Shown here piece by piece: positions 1-6,185 of a stretch of DNA of 6,185 bases (its first letter is position 1; every line of letters starts with the position of its first letter). Made by a program: the position numbers and the translations under genes. Location of the stretch: contig NZ_JANYGJ010000142.1 of the NCBI RefSeq assembly GCF_025362455.1, forward strand, positions 1 through 6,185, in the 5' to 3' direction. The DNA comes from Deinococcus sp. GTDB taxonomy: Bacteria; Deinococcota; Deinococci; Deinococcales; Deinococcaceae. The notes below the pieces were generated by a model, which was not told where the DNA came from, made no database searches, and saw only the letters and a program-made list of their open reading frames with translations.

Positions 1-136
1 CCTGCCCGCGTCTTGGGCAGAACGGACGCGCCTGGGCACGCCTGCCCGCGTCTTGGGCAGAACGGACGCGCCTGGGCACGCCTGCCCGCGTCTTGGGCAG
101 AACGGACGCGCCTGGGCACGCCTGCCCGCGTCTTGG
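1..136. repeat. 40-bp tandem repeat array (3 perfect units plus a partial)
   Basis: Three identical 40-bp units occupy 1-40, 41-80 and 81-120. A fourth unit matches for its first 16 bases (121-136) and then diverges. The array is cut by the window edge, so the true copy number is unknown. Each unit contains nested dyads: CTGCCC/GGGCAG around a 7-nt loop, CGCGTC/GACGCG around 12 nt, and GGGCA/TGCCC across the unit junction, so single-stranded DNA or RNA could fold repeatedly. No ORF with protein-like composition uses it. Perfect identity between units suggests recent expansion or homogenisation. It is a minisatellite-like intergenic repeat; function unknown. Confidence 0.95.
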
Positions 137-164
137 CCTGAACAGCGCCGCTGGCGACGCTAGG

Positions 165-207
165 CCGCTCCGCTCGGTAAACCTAAAGCTTTACAAGGAG
201 ATACTTA
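165..207 (+). repeat. 43-bp dispersed element, left copy (upstream of transporter gene)
   Basis: This stretch matches the reverse complement of 5891-5933 at 38 of 43 positions; four of the five differences are transitions. It carries a Shine-Dalgarno-like AAGGAGAT (195-202) and a possible short stem GTAAA/TTTAC. No start codon follows the AAGGAG at a usable distance, so that ribosome site looks orphaned. The element points toward the transporter gene and ends 74 nt before its ATG. It could be a shared leader or promoter module, a decayed gene start, or one end of a small repeat family. Confidence 0.8.
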
Positions 208-1685
208 ACACCTCACAGTAAAACAATATCTGGCCCGAACACCAGTCCCGCCGATCTTCAACCCGCTAGACTGCCTGTCCGATGAATCCTGCCCTGGCCG
301 GTCTACTCTCCGCTCTGTTCTACGGGGTCGGCGATTTTCTGTCGGGTCTGTCGGGCCGCCATGACGCGCCGCTGCGAATCGCGGCCCTGACCCACCCGAT
401 AGCCGCGCTGGCGCTGCTTGCCCTGGCGCTGCTGCTCGGCGCGCCTTTGCCGCCTGCCAGTGACCTGTGGTGGGGTGCGCTGGCGGGCGCCATAGGGCTG
501 GGCGCCGTGCTGGCCTTTTACCGGGGGCTGGCGCTGGGGCCGATGGGGCCGGTCTCGGTGGGCGCCGGAGCGCTCTCGGCGGCGGTGCCGGTGGCCTTCG
601 GGGTGCTGGGCGGCGAGGTGCTGGGCGCCCTGGGCTGGACCGGGGCGGCGGGCATCCTGAGCGGCACGGTGCTGCTGAGCCTGATACCGGGGGGCACGGG
701 GCAGGGCGGCGTATCAGCAAAAGACAATGGCGTGCTGCTGGGCCTGGTCGCGGGCGTGGGATTCGGCTTTTATTTCGTGGCGCTGGGGCAGGCGCAGAGT
801 GCTGCCGGGCTGCTGTGGACGCTGGCCGCCGCCCGCCTGGCCAGCAGCCTGATCGTGGTGCCGATCGCGGCGCTGACGATGGGGCTGCGGCCCAGTCGCC
901 CGGCCCTCCTGCTGGCCTCGGCACCGGGCGACACGCTGGGCAACCTGTTTTACCTGATGGCGGTGCAGGGCGGTGGGCTGGCGCTGGCGGGCTTGCTGAC
1001 CAGCCTGTATCCGGCGCTGACGACGCTGCTGGCGGTGATCGTGCTGCGTGAGCGCTTGCGGGCCAGCCAGTGGGGCGGCGTGGTGCTGGCCCTGGCCGGA
1101 GCGGCGCTGCTGACAGCGGGCTGAGCGCTCCGGCGGGAACAAACGGGTGCAGCGGCTGGCTGGAGAGGGCAGCGAGCTGAGCCGCCACCTGATCGCCCAG
1201 ATAAAAGAGGATCATCGACTGGCCGTTCTCGATGTAGAAGAATCGCTGGCCGCCCCGCTGAAGGTCGTTCACGACGTAAGAAAGGCTCAGCGTATCGGCC
1301 CAGTCGTCGTTGATTTCCAGGGTCCAGCGCTGACGGCGGCCCTGAACGGTGTATTCCAGCCAGCCTTGCGCCGTGTCCAGGTCGACGTGATCTTGAACGT
1401 CGCTCAGGTAGTCTGCGTCGCCGCTCAGCAGGCACAGCTTCTGCACGATCTGGACGTAATCGCCTGACCCGCCGATGCACTCGGTATCGAAATTCCAGAC
1501 CCTATCGCAAAACCGCCGCCCCCACGGTTCAGATTCGACCTCGACCCCGAAGATGGACAGGAGCGCTCCGAACGGATCATCTTCATAGACCTGGCGGTCA
1601 TACGAGTGGAGCAGGTCGTCCACGGTGACGCCCGGATTGAGCACAAATCCCAACTCGGCCAGTTTGGCCAACTGGGCTTCGAGCT

Positions 1686-1689
<4 letters not shown>
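205..1689 (-). CDS. Uncharacterised protein, about 183 genuine residues, stop codon lost (494-codon run-on ORF)
   Basis: Residues 1 to about 183 (1689 down to about 1141) look like a genuine small, acidic, soluble protein. Conserved-looking segments are EPWGRRFCDRVWNFDTECI (residues 54-72), the WLEYTVQGRRQRW strand region (110-122), DDWADTLSLSYV (128-139) and NGQSMILFYL (155-164). I recognise the pattern as that of an unnamed bacterial family but know no function. The TTG start overlaps the dnaG stop as TTGA, so translation is probably coupled. After about residue 183 no stop occurs. The frame continues for roughly 310 codons of Pro/Ala/Arg-rich sequence that is simply the antisense of the transporter gene, ending at TAA 205-207 inside the 43-bp element. 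The native C-terminus was probably lost at a junction near 1125-1145. The run-on part is unlikely to be a functional domain. Confidence 0.6.
267..272 (+). promoter_or_regulatory. Candidate -10 box of a leaderless promoter for the transporter gene
   Basis: TAGACT lies 9 nt before the ATG at 282, and there is no Shine-Dalgarno before that ATG. A TAnnnT box this close to the start codon is the arrangement seen in leaderless mRNAs of Deinococcus-type bacteria. I see no convincing -35 box 16-18 nt upstream, so the call rests on the -10 box and its position only. Confidence 0.4.
282..1124 (+). CDS. DMT superfamily transporter (EamA family)
   Basis: This encodes a 280-residue, very hydrophobic integral membrane protein with about ten predicted membrane segments, the usual size for an EamA (drug/metabolite transporter) protein. 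The two EamA repeats are visible. The first (residues about 1-137) ends its core with the FYRGLALGPMGPVSVGAG segment typical of the family. The second (about 148-280) ends with the family-like segment LTSLYPALTTLLAVIVLRER. These proteins export or import small metabolites through the cytoplasmic membrane; the substrate cannot be deduced. The ATG at 282 is chosen because it opens directly on the first membrane helix and lies 9 nt after a TAGACT box, consistent with a leaderless mRNA. It is the only plus-strand gene and converges on the uncharacterised minus-strand ORF, with no terminator hairpin between them. Confidence 0.9.
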   Translation: MNPALAGLLSALFYGVGDFLSGLSGRHDAPLRIAALTHPIAALALLALALLLGAPLPPASDLWWGALAGAIGLGAVLAFYRGLALGPMGPVSVGAGALSAAVPVAFGVLGGEVLGALGWTGAAGILSGTVLLSLIPGGTGQGGVSAKDNGVLLGLVAGVGFGFYFVALGQAQSAAGLLWTLAAARLASSLIVVPIAALTMGLRPSRPALLLASAPGDTLGNLFYLMAVQGGGLALAGLLTSLYPALTTLLAVIVLRERLRASQWGGVVLALAGAALLTAG

Positions 1690-3446
<1,757 letters not shown>

Positions 3447-3450
3447 GTGT

Positions 3451-3460
3451 CCTCACCCCC
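3451..3460 (-). promoter_or_regulatory. Ribosome binding site that supports the dnaG ATC start
   Basis: GGGGGTGAGG ends 4 nt before the ATC at 3446; taking its GGGGGTG part as the core, the spacing is 7 nt. No comparable site precedes the only conventional in-frame start, GTG at 3386. This helps place initiation at the ATC. Confidence 0.5.
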
Positions 3461-3476
3461 CTTGCCCTGCACGCCC

Positions 3477-3494
3477 GTCGCCCGCTGCGGCGAC
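3477..3494 (-). other. dnaG leader hairpin 2 (GTCGCC/GGCGAC)
   Basis: A perfect 6-bp GC-rich stem, GTCGCC with GGCGAC, closes a 6-nt loop in the untranslated leader, about 17 nt upstream of the ribosome binding site. No U-tract follows, so it is not an intrinsic terminator. It may affect mRNA stability or ribosome access. Confidence 0.5.
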
Positions 3495-3508
3495 CACCAC
3501 TCCCCCGC

Positions 3509-3522
3509 TGTGCCGAAGCACA
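3509..3522 (-). other. dnaG leader hairpin 1 (UUCG tetraloop)
   Basis: TGTGC-TTCG-GCACA gives a perfect 5-bp stem closed by the exceptionally stable C(UUCG)G tetraloop. It lies in the predicted dnaG leader, about 42 nt after the predicted transcription start. On the other strand the loop is CGAA, so the stability argument applies to the dnaG transcript. Confidence 0.5.
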
Positions 3523-3570
3523 CATCAGCTCGCTCGTCGGCCAGCCTGATTTCGGGATCGTTAGACGCTT

Positions 3571-3599
3571 AGTTTACTCTTCACCAGGCGAACAGTAAA
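3571..3599 (-). promoter_or_regulatory. Predicted dnaG promoter
   Basis: On the minus strand, TTTACT (3599-3594, -35) and TAAACT (3576-3571, -10) are separated by exactly 17 bp; each matches four of six sigma-70-type consensus positions. It lies just after the terminator of the upstream unit and about 125 nt before the dnaG start, giving a leader of about 118 nt. Confidence 0.6.
3573..3599. promoter_or_regulatory. 27-bp near-palindrome over the dnaG promoter (candidate operator)
   Basis: Centred on 3586, the sequence has the symmetric form TTTACT-n-TTC-n-CC-n-GG-n-GAA-n-AGTAAA. Eleven of the 13 positions in each half pair with the other half. It covers the -35 box, the whole spacer and most of the -10 box, so a bound dimeric regulator would block RNA polymerase. 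It does not match the radiation/desiccation response motif known from Deinococcus. It could also be a transcript stem, but it is AU-rich at the base and has no U-tract after it. Confidence 0.5.
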
Positions 3600-3602
3600 G
3601 GG

Positions 3603-3654
3603 CAATAAAACGCCGTCTGGGCGCGGGCTTTTCTGGGAACGACGACCCACGGCG
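3603..3654 (-). terminator. Rho-independent terminator after the VOC gene
   Basis: In the minus-strand transcript, CGCCGT (3654-3649) pairs with ACGGCG (3616-3611), extended by GGG/CCC across a 2-nt bulge, and is followed directly by TTTTATT (3610-3604). It starts 46 nt after the VOC stop codon and just before the dnaG promoter, separating the two transcription units. The loop is long, so efficiency may be moderate. Confidence 0.6.
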
Positions 3655-3700
3655 GCTCGGCGGGATGATGAGTCTCAGTGTGAGTTTTTGTACAGATGAG

Positions 3701-4318
3701 TTACTCAAGCCTGACTTCCCCACTTGGCGTCTGGAGGGTTGCCCGGAGCCGAACCGACGACGAAGGCTCGACATTCACCAGATCAGTGAGCCGAAGCGCC
3801 GCCAGTGCCCCCTCCAGCTTGTCCGGTTCCGGCGTGAGCAGGGTCAGGCTGGTCAGTCTCACGCCCACGTCCGGTAGCGCGGCGGCGGGCGAGTCCACGG
3901 CCCACTCGATCAGGCTCGGCAGGGCGCCACCCAGCGGCAGTGAGCCGTCGTCCGGCACGGTCAGGGTCCAGGCATACGAACCCCGGCTCAGGCTCAGGCG
4001 CTGGCCCTGCGCGGGTAGAGGCGCGGCGGGCGTGCGGGCGACCCAGTGAAGCAGGCAGGGGCCGCGTGAGAGCCGGTCCTGAACCTCCGGCGTATCCAGC
4101 CCGAACCAGCGGGGACGGCATGGTTTGGAGGCGTCGGGATTGATGGCCAGCACTTCCAGATACGACTCGCCCAGGGACAGCAGCCGGTTGTGGGTGCCGA
4201 ACTGGGGATGCTCGCCGCCGGGTGAGAGCGCCGCGCCCAGGCGGTCTTGCAGCCAGCGCGAGCCCTCTTCGAGCGTGCGCGCGGCGATCACCAGATGGTC
4301 GATTGCCGCCGCGTTCAT
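3701..4318 (-). CDS. Glyoxalase-like VOC-fold protein
   Basis: This is a 205-residue soluble protein. The N-terminus (residues 6-62) matches the vicinal-oxygen-chelate fold of the glyoxalase-like domain family: IDHLVIAARTLEEG with H8, a GGEHPQFGTHNRLLSLG segment with H37 and H43, and YLEVLAINPD with E55. H8 and E55 sit where the metal ligands of the first beta-alpha-beta unit normally lie. The segment LPSLIEWAVDSPA (133-145) marks the second half of the fold. Such proteins bind a divalent metal and act on small oxygenated substrates, but many members of this group have no assigned reaction. The ATG overlaps the stop of the oxidoreductase gene (ATGA) and has no Shine-Dalgarno of its own, so it is probably translated by coupling. 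A terminator follows its stop. Substrate unknown. Confidence 0.85.
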   Translation of the reverse strand: MNAAAIDHLVIAARTLEEGSRWLQDRLGAALSPGGEHPQFGTHNRLLSLGESYLEVLAINPDASKPCRPRWFGLDTPEVQDRLSRGPCLLHWVARTPAAPLPAQGQRLSLSRGSYAWTLTVPDDGSLPLGGALPSLIEWAVDSPAAALPDVGVRLTSLTLLTPEPDKLEGALAALRLTDLVNVEPSSSVRLRATLQTPSGEVRLE

Positions 4319-5592
4319 GCGCCGCGTGGCCGACTCATGGCGCCGAGGTCGCCCAGCAGGATGGCCGCCGCCTTCTCACCGCTCTCCAGGGCGCCCTGAA
4401 TGCCGCTCATGGAGGTGATTTCTCCGGCCAGCAGCACGCCGGAAAAGCGGGTGGCGTGGCCGGGCAGATGCGCGGCGTAACCGGGCGGCTGGGGAAACTG
4501 GGCGTGGCCGATGCGCTCCACGGCCAGGGTCCGCAGACTGGACACCCCCTCGCCGTACCAGCTTTTCAGTTCCGCACGAACAGTCAGGTCCAGCGCGTCG
4601 TCGTCCAGCTCAGCGCCCTCCAGCTCGGCGCCTTCCAGCACGGTGACGGTCAGCAGATGTTGCCCGTCCGGGGCACGTTCAGGAATGACCTCGCTGAGCC
4701 ACTGGGCGTTGTTGATCCGGCCCTGAACCGGGTTGAGCATCAGGCGCTTCTGGGTGTCGAGCCGCCGGGTGCTGGCGTAGTACAGGTACGAGCTGCCCAG
4801 GCTGCCGCGTGAGACGTTCTCGCCGAGCAGCAACCCCGCACTCTGCGGGTCGGTGGCGACGATCACCTGCGCAGCCTCCAGTTCGCCCAGCGAGGTGATG
4901 ACCGAGACGCCGCGCTCGTGGGGCGCGAGTTCGAGGGCGCGGGCATGGAAGGTGACGTCGCTGCCCTGGGCCAGTTGCTCGCTGAGCACCGACATGCCGC
5001 GCCGGGGCAGGCTGATGGGGCCGCTCAGCAGCATCCGCAGGTAATAGCGAAACAGCCGCGCACTGGTGGACAGGTCGCGCCTGAGGAAAATACCGCCGAA
5101 AAACGGCGCGAAGAACTGCCGCAAGGCTGTGTCCGAAAACCCCAAACGTTTCAGGTAGTCGCGGGTCGGCTCATCAAAGCCGCTCAGCAGGCTGTGGGGC
5201 GCACCGAAGGCCACATCGGCGCCCAGGCGAGCGAAGACTAATCGGTCTTTGATGGTCAGGCTGCGGGCGCTCAGCAGGCCCGGAATTACGCCCGCGTCGC
5301 CGCGTGGGTCGCCCAGCAGCTCGACGCGCCTGCCCAGCCGGATCGCCGCCGACGGCGCGACGGCGACCAGATCGAGCGCCCCGTAGTCGAGCTGGCGCCG
5401 GGCCGCCGGGTACGACTCGAACAGCACCTGATAGCCCGCGTCGAGGGTAAAGCCGCCGAGTTGACGCGAGCGCACCCGCCCACCGACCTGCGGCCCGGCT
5501 TCGAGCACCCGCACCCGCTTTCCGGCGCGGCTCAGCGTCCGGGCGGCGGTGAGTCCGGCCAGCCCGGCGCCGATGACGATGACGTCCGTCAC
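4315..5592 (-). CDS. NAD(P)/FAD-dependent oxidoreductase (amine oxidase / phytoene desaturase-like)
   Basis: From the GTG at 5592 this encodes 425 residues. The N-terminal Rossmann fold is clear: VIVIGAGLAGL (residues 4-14, GxGxxG at 8-13), the acidic ribose-binding E31 in VRVLEAG, and the GGR motif (37-39) typical of amine-oxidase and carotenoid-desaturase flavoproteins. The C-terminal FAD-contacting segment GVLLAGEITSMSGIQGALES is at 385-404. The middle part, with an FFAPFFGGIF segment, is the variable substrate-binding region. These enzymes oxidise amines or unsaturated hydrocarbons, and this one could act on a carotenoid or other isoprenoid, but nothing visible fixes the substrate. An upstream in-frame ATG (5676) would add 28 residues with no family resemblance ahead of the Rossmann strand, so GTG is preferred although it has no clear ribosome site. 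The gene ends in an ATGA overlap with the VOC gene. Confidence 0.88.
   Translation of the reverse strand: MTDVIVIGAGLAGLTAARTLSRAGKRVRVLEAGPQVGGRVRSRQLGGFTLDAGYQVLFESYPAARRQLDYGALDLVAVAPSAAIRLGRRVELLGDPRGDAGVIPGLLSARSLTIKDRLVFARLGADVAFGAPHSLLSGFDEPTRDYLKRLGFSDTALRQFFAPFFGGIFLRRDLSTSARLFRYYLRMLLSGPISLPRRGMSVLSEQLAQGSDVTFHARALELAPHERGVSVITSLGELEAAQVIVATDPQSAGLLLGENVSRGSLGSSYLYYASTRRLDTQKRLMLNPVQGRINNAQWLSEVIPERAPDGQHLLTVTVLEGAELEGAELDDDALDLTVRAELKSWYGEGVSSLRTLAVERIGHAQFPQPPGYAAHLPGHATRFSGVLLAGEITSMSGIQGALESGEKAAAILLGDLGAMSRPRGA
4606..4635 (-). repeat. 15-bp in-frame duplication within the oxidoreductase gene
   Basis: Two adjacent 15-bp units (4606-4620 and 4621-4635, 13 of 15 identical) encode the doubled acidic peptide LEGAELEGAELD. 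The length keeps the frame. It probably lengthens a surface loop. Confidence 0.7.
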
Positions 5593-5633
5593 GCGAGGCC
5601 CGGTCGTGCTTGTGTTTGCGGTGCAGCGTTCAT
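5589..5633 (-). CDS. Possible 14-codon leader peptide ahead of the oxidoreductase
   Basis: ATG at 5633 opens the short ORF MNAAPQTQARPGLA, whose TGA stop overlaps the oxidoreductase GTG as GTGA. The ATG has no Shine-Dalgarno, but a TACCCT box (5646-5641) lies exactly 7 nt before it, the spacing of a leaderless promoter. Ribosomes entering on this leaderless ATG could hand over to the GTG, which also lacks a ribosome site. A second in-frame ATG at 5639 would give 16 residues. No run of one amino acid suggests classical attenuation. The ORF could be chance. Confidence 0.3.
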   Translation of the reverse strand: MNAAPQTQARPGLA

Positions 5634-5812
5634 ATGCATGAGGGTAGTGCATCGGTGGGCGCGGGGCGCCGAGCACTCCGGAATAAACAGAAACAGGCGT
5701 TCCAGACGTGATCTGTGGTTACAGGGGGGACGAGATACTTTGCGGTGGCCAGGCCGATGCCGTCGGTCCCGCCGGTGATAACCGCTGCCCTGCCCTTGAA
5801 TCGTCCTGTCAC
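5630..5812 (-). pseudogene. Truncated short-chain dehydrogenase/reductase (N-terminal stub)
   Basis: From a GTG at 5812, preceded by GGAG at a 7-nt spacing, the first 27 residues are a typical SDR N-terminus: FKGRAAVITGGTDGIGLATA contains the cofactor-binding TGxxxGxG motif (residues 13-20). After KYL (about 5729) the similarity stops. The frame continues for about 33 residues with no SDR features to a TGA at 5630-5632. Normal SDRs are about 250 residues with a YxxxK active site, all absent here. The gene was apparently cut by a deletion or rearrangement, leaving its start region joined to DNA upstream of the oxidoreductase. It is not expected to be functional. Confidence 0.75.
5641..5646 (-). 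promoter_or_regulatory. Candidate -10 box for the oxidoreductase/VOC unit
   Basis: TACCCT on the minus strand fits TAnnnT and lies 7 nt upstream of the ATG at 5633. No acceptable -35 box is seen upstream, so this is tentative. Confidence 0.25.
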
Positions 5813-5849
5813 GGTTCAGCTCCGTCCAGACATTTCTGGAACCATTCGT

Positions 5850-5887
5850 TCTGCTCTCCCTGCCGCCTTCTGCTCTCGCTGCCGCCT
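5850..5887. repeat. 19-bp tandem duplication
   Basis: Units 5850-5868 and 5869-5887 match at 18 of 19 positions. They lie between the right copy of the 43-bp element and the SDR stub start, so they lengthen that spacer. Confidence 0.8.
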
Positions 5888-5890
5888 TTC

Positions 5891-5933
5891 TGAGCATCTC
5901 CTTGCAAAGCTTGAGATTTACCGAGCGGAGCGG
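5891..5933 (-). repeat. 43-bp dispersed element, right copy (upstream of SDR stub)
   Basis: This is the inverted counterpart of 165-207, with 38 of 43 positions identical. It keeps the AAGGAGAT (5903-5896) and the GTAAA stem half. The opposite half is TTTGC instead of TTTAC, which still pairs through a G-U wobble in RNA. It points toward the SDR stub and ends 77-78 nt before its GTG, almost the same geometry as the left copy and the transporter gene. Confidence 0.8.
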
Positions 5934-5951
5934 GCAGGCGGCGAGGTAAGA

Positions 5952-6002
5952 CGCCCGATAGGTGCAGGCGCCCGGTAGGTGCAGACGCCCGATAGGTGCC
6001 GC
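5952..6002. repeat. 17-bp tandem repeat, three units
   Basis: Units start at 5952, 5969 and 5986 with the shared pattern CGCCCGRTAGGTGC. They differ at only a few positions. The array lies between the 43-bp element and the insertion sequence end. No coding role is apparent. Confidence 0.85.
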
Positions 6003-6033
6003 CCTTCCCAAGAAGCGGAAGCCAGGGACGTTA

Positions 6034-6185
6034 GCCAGGACATACCTAGTACATTGATTTCTATATTTTGATACTCTTATAGTGACGACTCATCTTTTCG
6101 CGACAGTGTTCTACGGTGAAGTGCCAGTTCACCGTCGTTCCAGCGGTGTTTCTCTGGTCAATCCAGCTCGTCACTTCATCCTTCA
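6034..6185 (-). mobile_element. End of an IS630-type insertion sequence (partial)
   Basis: The transposase 3' end at 6061-6185 implies an insertion sequence continuing beyond the right edge. IS630 elements insert at TA and end shortly after the transposase stop. A TA at 6032-6033 followed by GCCAGGACATACCTAGTACA is a plausible junction and terminal repeat, about 27 nt past the stop. The other end lies outside the window, so the terminal repeat cannot be confirmed. Confidence 0.5.
6061..6185 (-). CDS. IS630 family transposase, C-terminal fragment (runs off the window)
   Basis: Only the last 40 codons and the TAG stop (6063-6061) are in the window. The reading frame gives a segment with W-I-D-Q-R-N, then TTVNWHFTVEHCREKM and a short basic tail. 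This is the pattern at the C-terminus of IS630/Tc1-mariner-type DDE transposases: a W..RN, then V.W.FT and a positively charged helix. The catalytic DDE residues would lie further right. The protein cuts and joins the insertion sequence ends at TA target sites. The lower GC content here compared with neighbouring genes fits acquired DNA. Family assignment rests on a short segment. Confidence 0.6.
   Translation of the reverse strand, partial: KDEVTSWIDQRNTAGTTVNWHFTVEHCREKMSRHYKSIKI

Noticed and set aside
1..136. Possible CRISPR array
   Set aside because: Units are contiguous and identical with no unique spacers, and no cas gene is nearby.
467..1051. Overlapping plus-strand ORF within the transporter gene
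   Set aside because: Gly/Arg/Ala-rich shadow of the EamA gene in another frame, with no start signal.
3573..3599. Radiation/desiccation response motif
   Set aside because: The known motif is a 17-bp palindrome of different sequence; only the general symmetry is shared.
4222..5241. Plus-strand ORFs opposite the oxidoreductase gene
   Set aside because: Low-complexity antisense shadows of a gene with clear FAD-binding motifs.
5589..6011. Long minus-strand ORF spanning the element and the SDR stub
   Set aside because: Its frame conflicts with the SDR N-terminus, it crosses tandem repeats, and its Arg-rich product has no family features. Only its last 14 codons are kept, as a possible leader ORF.

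Overview
This GC-rich window (AT-rich only at its right edge) reads as chromosomal DNA from the Deinococcus group. The evidence is the style of the DnaG primase, compact minus-strand operons, TAnnnT -10 boxes placed about 7-9 nt before start codons without a Shine-Dalgarno (leaderless style), and many short intergenic repeats. The assignment is an inference from familiarity with these proteins; no search was run.

Layout. Positions 1-136 hold a perfect 40-bp tandem repeat that runs off the left edge. It is followed by a 43-bp element (165-207) that recurs inverted at 5891-5933. A DMT/EamA-family transporter is encoded on the plus strand (282-1124). All other genes are on the minus strand. Reading in their direction from the right edge: the 3' end of an IS630-type transposase (6061-6185) with its probable terminus near 6034; a triple 17-bp repeat; the second copy of the 43-bp element; a short-chain dehydrogenase cut off after about 28 codons; a possible 14-codon leader ORF; an FAD-dependent amine-oxidase-like oxidoreductase (4315-5592); a glyoxalase-like VOC protein (3701-4318) overlapping it by ATGA; an intrinsic terminator; a promoter with a large dyad; dnaG (1686-3446); and an uncharacterised ORF overlapping dnaG by TTGA, which has lost its stop codon and runs on antisense to the transporter gene.

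How the parts work together. The oxidoreductase and VOC genes look like one translationally coupled unit. dnaG and the uncharacterised gene form a second unit, separated from the first by the terminator at about 3603-3654 and driven by its own promoter at 3571-3599. DnaG makes the RNA primers for replication. The others are metabolic or transport genes with no evident link to it.

Most notable: dnaG has no ATG, GTG, TTG or CTG at the position its family N-terminus requires. The only fitting codon is ATC at 3446-3444, behind a Shine-Dalgarno and a leader with two strong hairpins, and the promoter lies inside a 27-bp near-palindrome. Together these suggest tight control of primase level. The 43-bp element sits the same way round at nearly the same distance (74 and 77 nt) before two unrelated gene starts. 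I see no defence system, CRISPR array or RNA gene.
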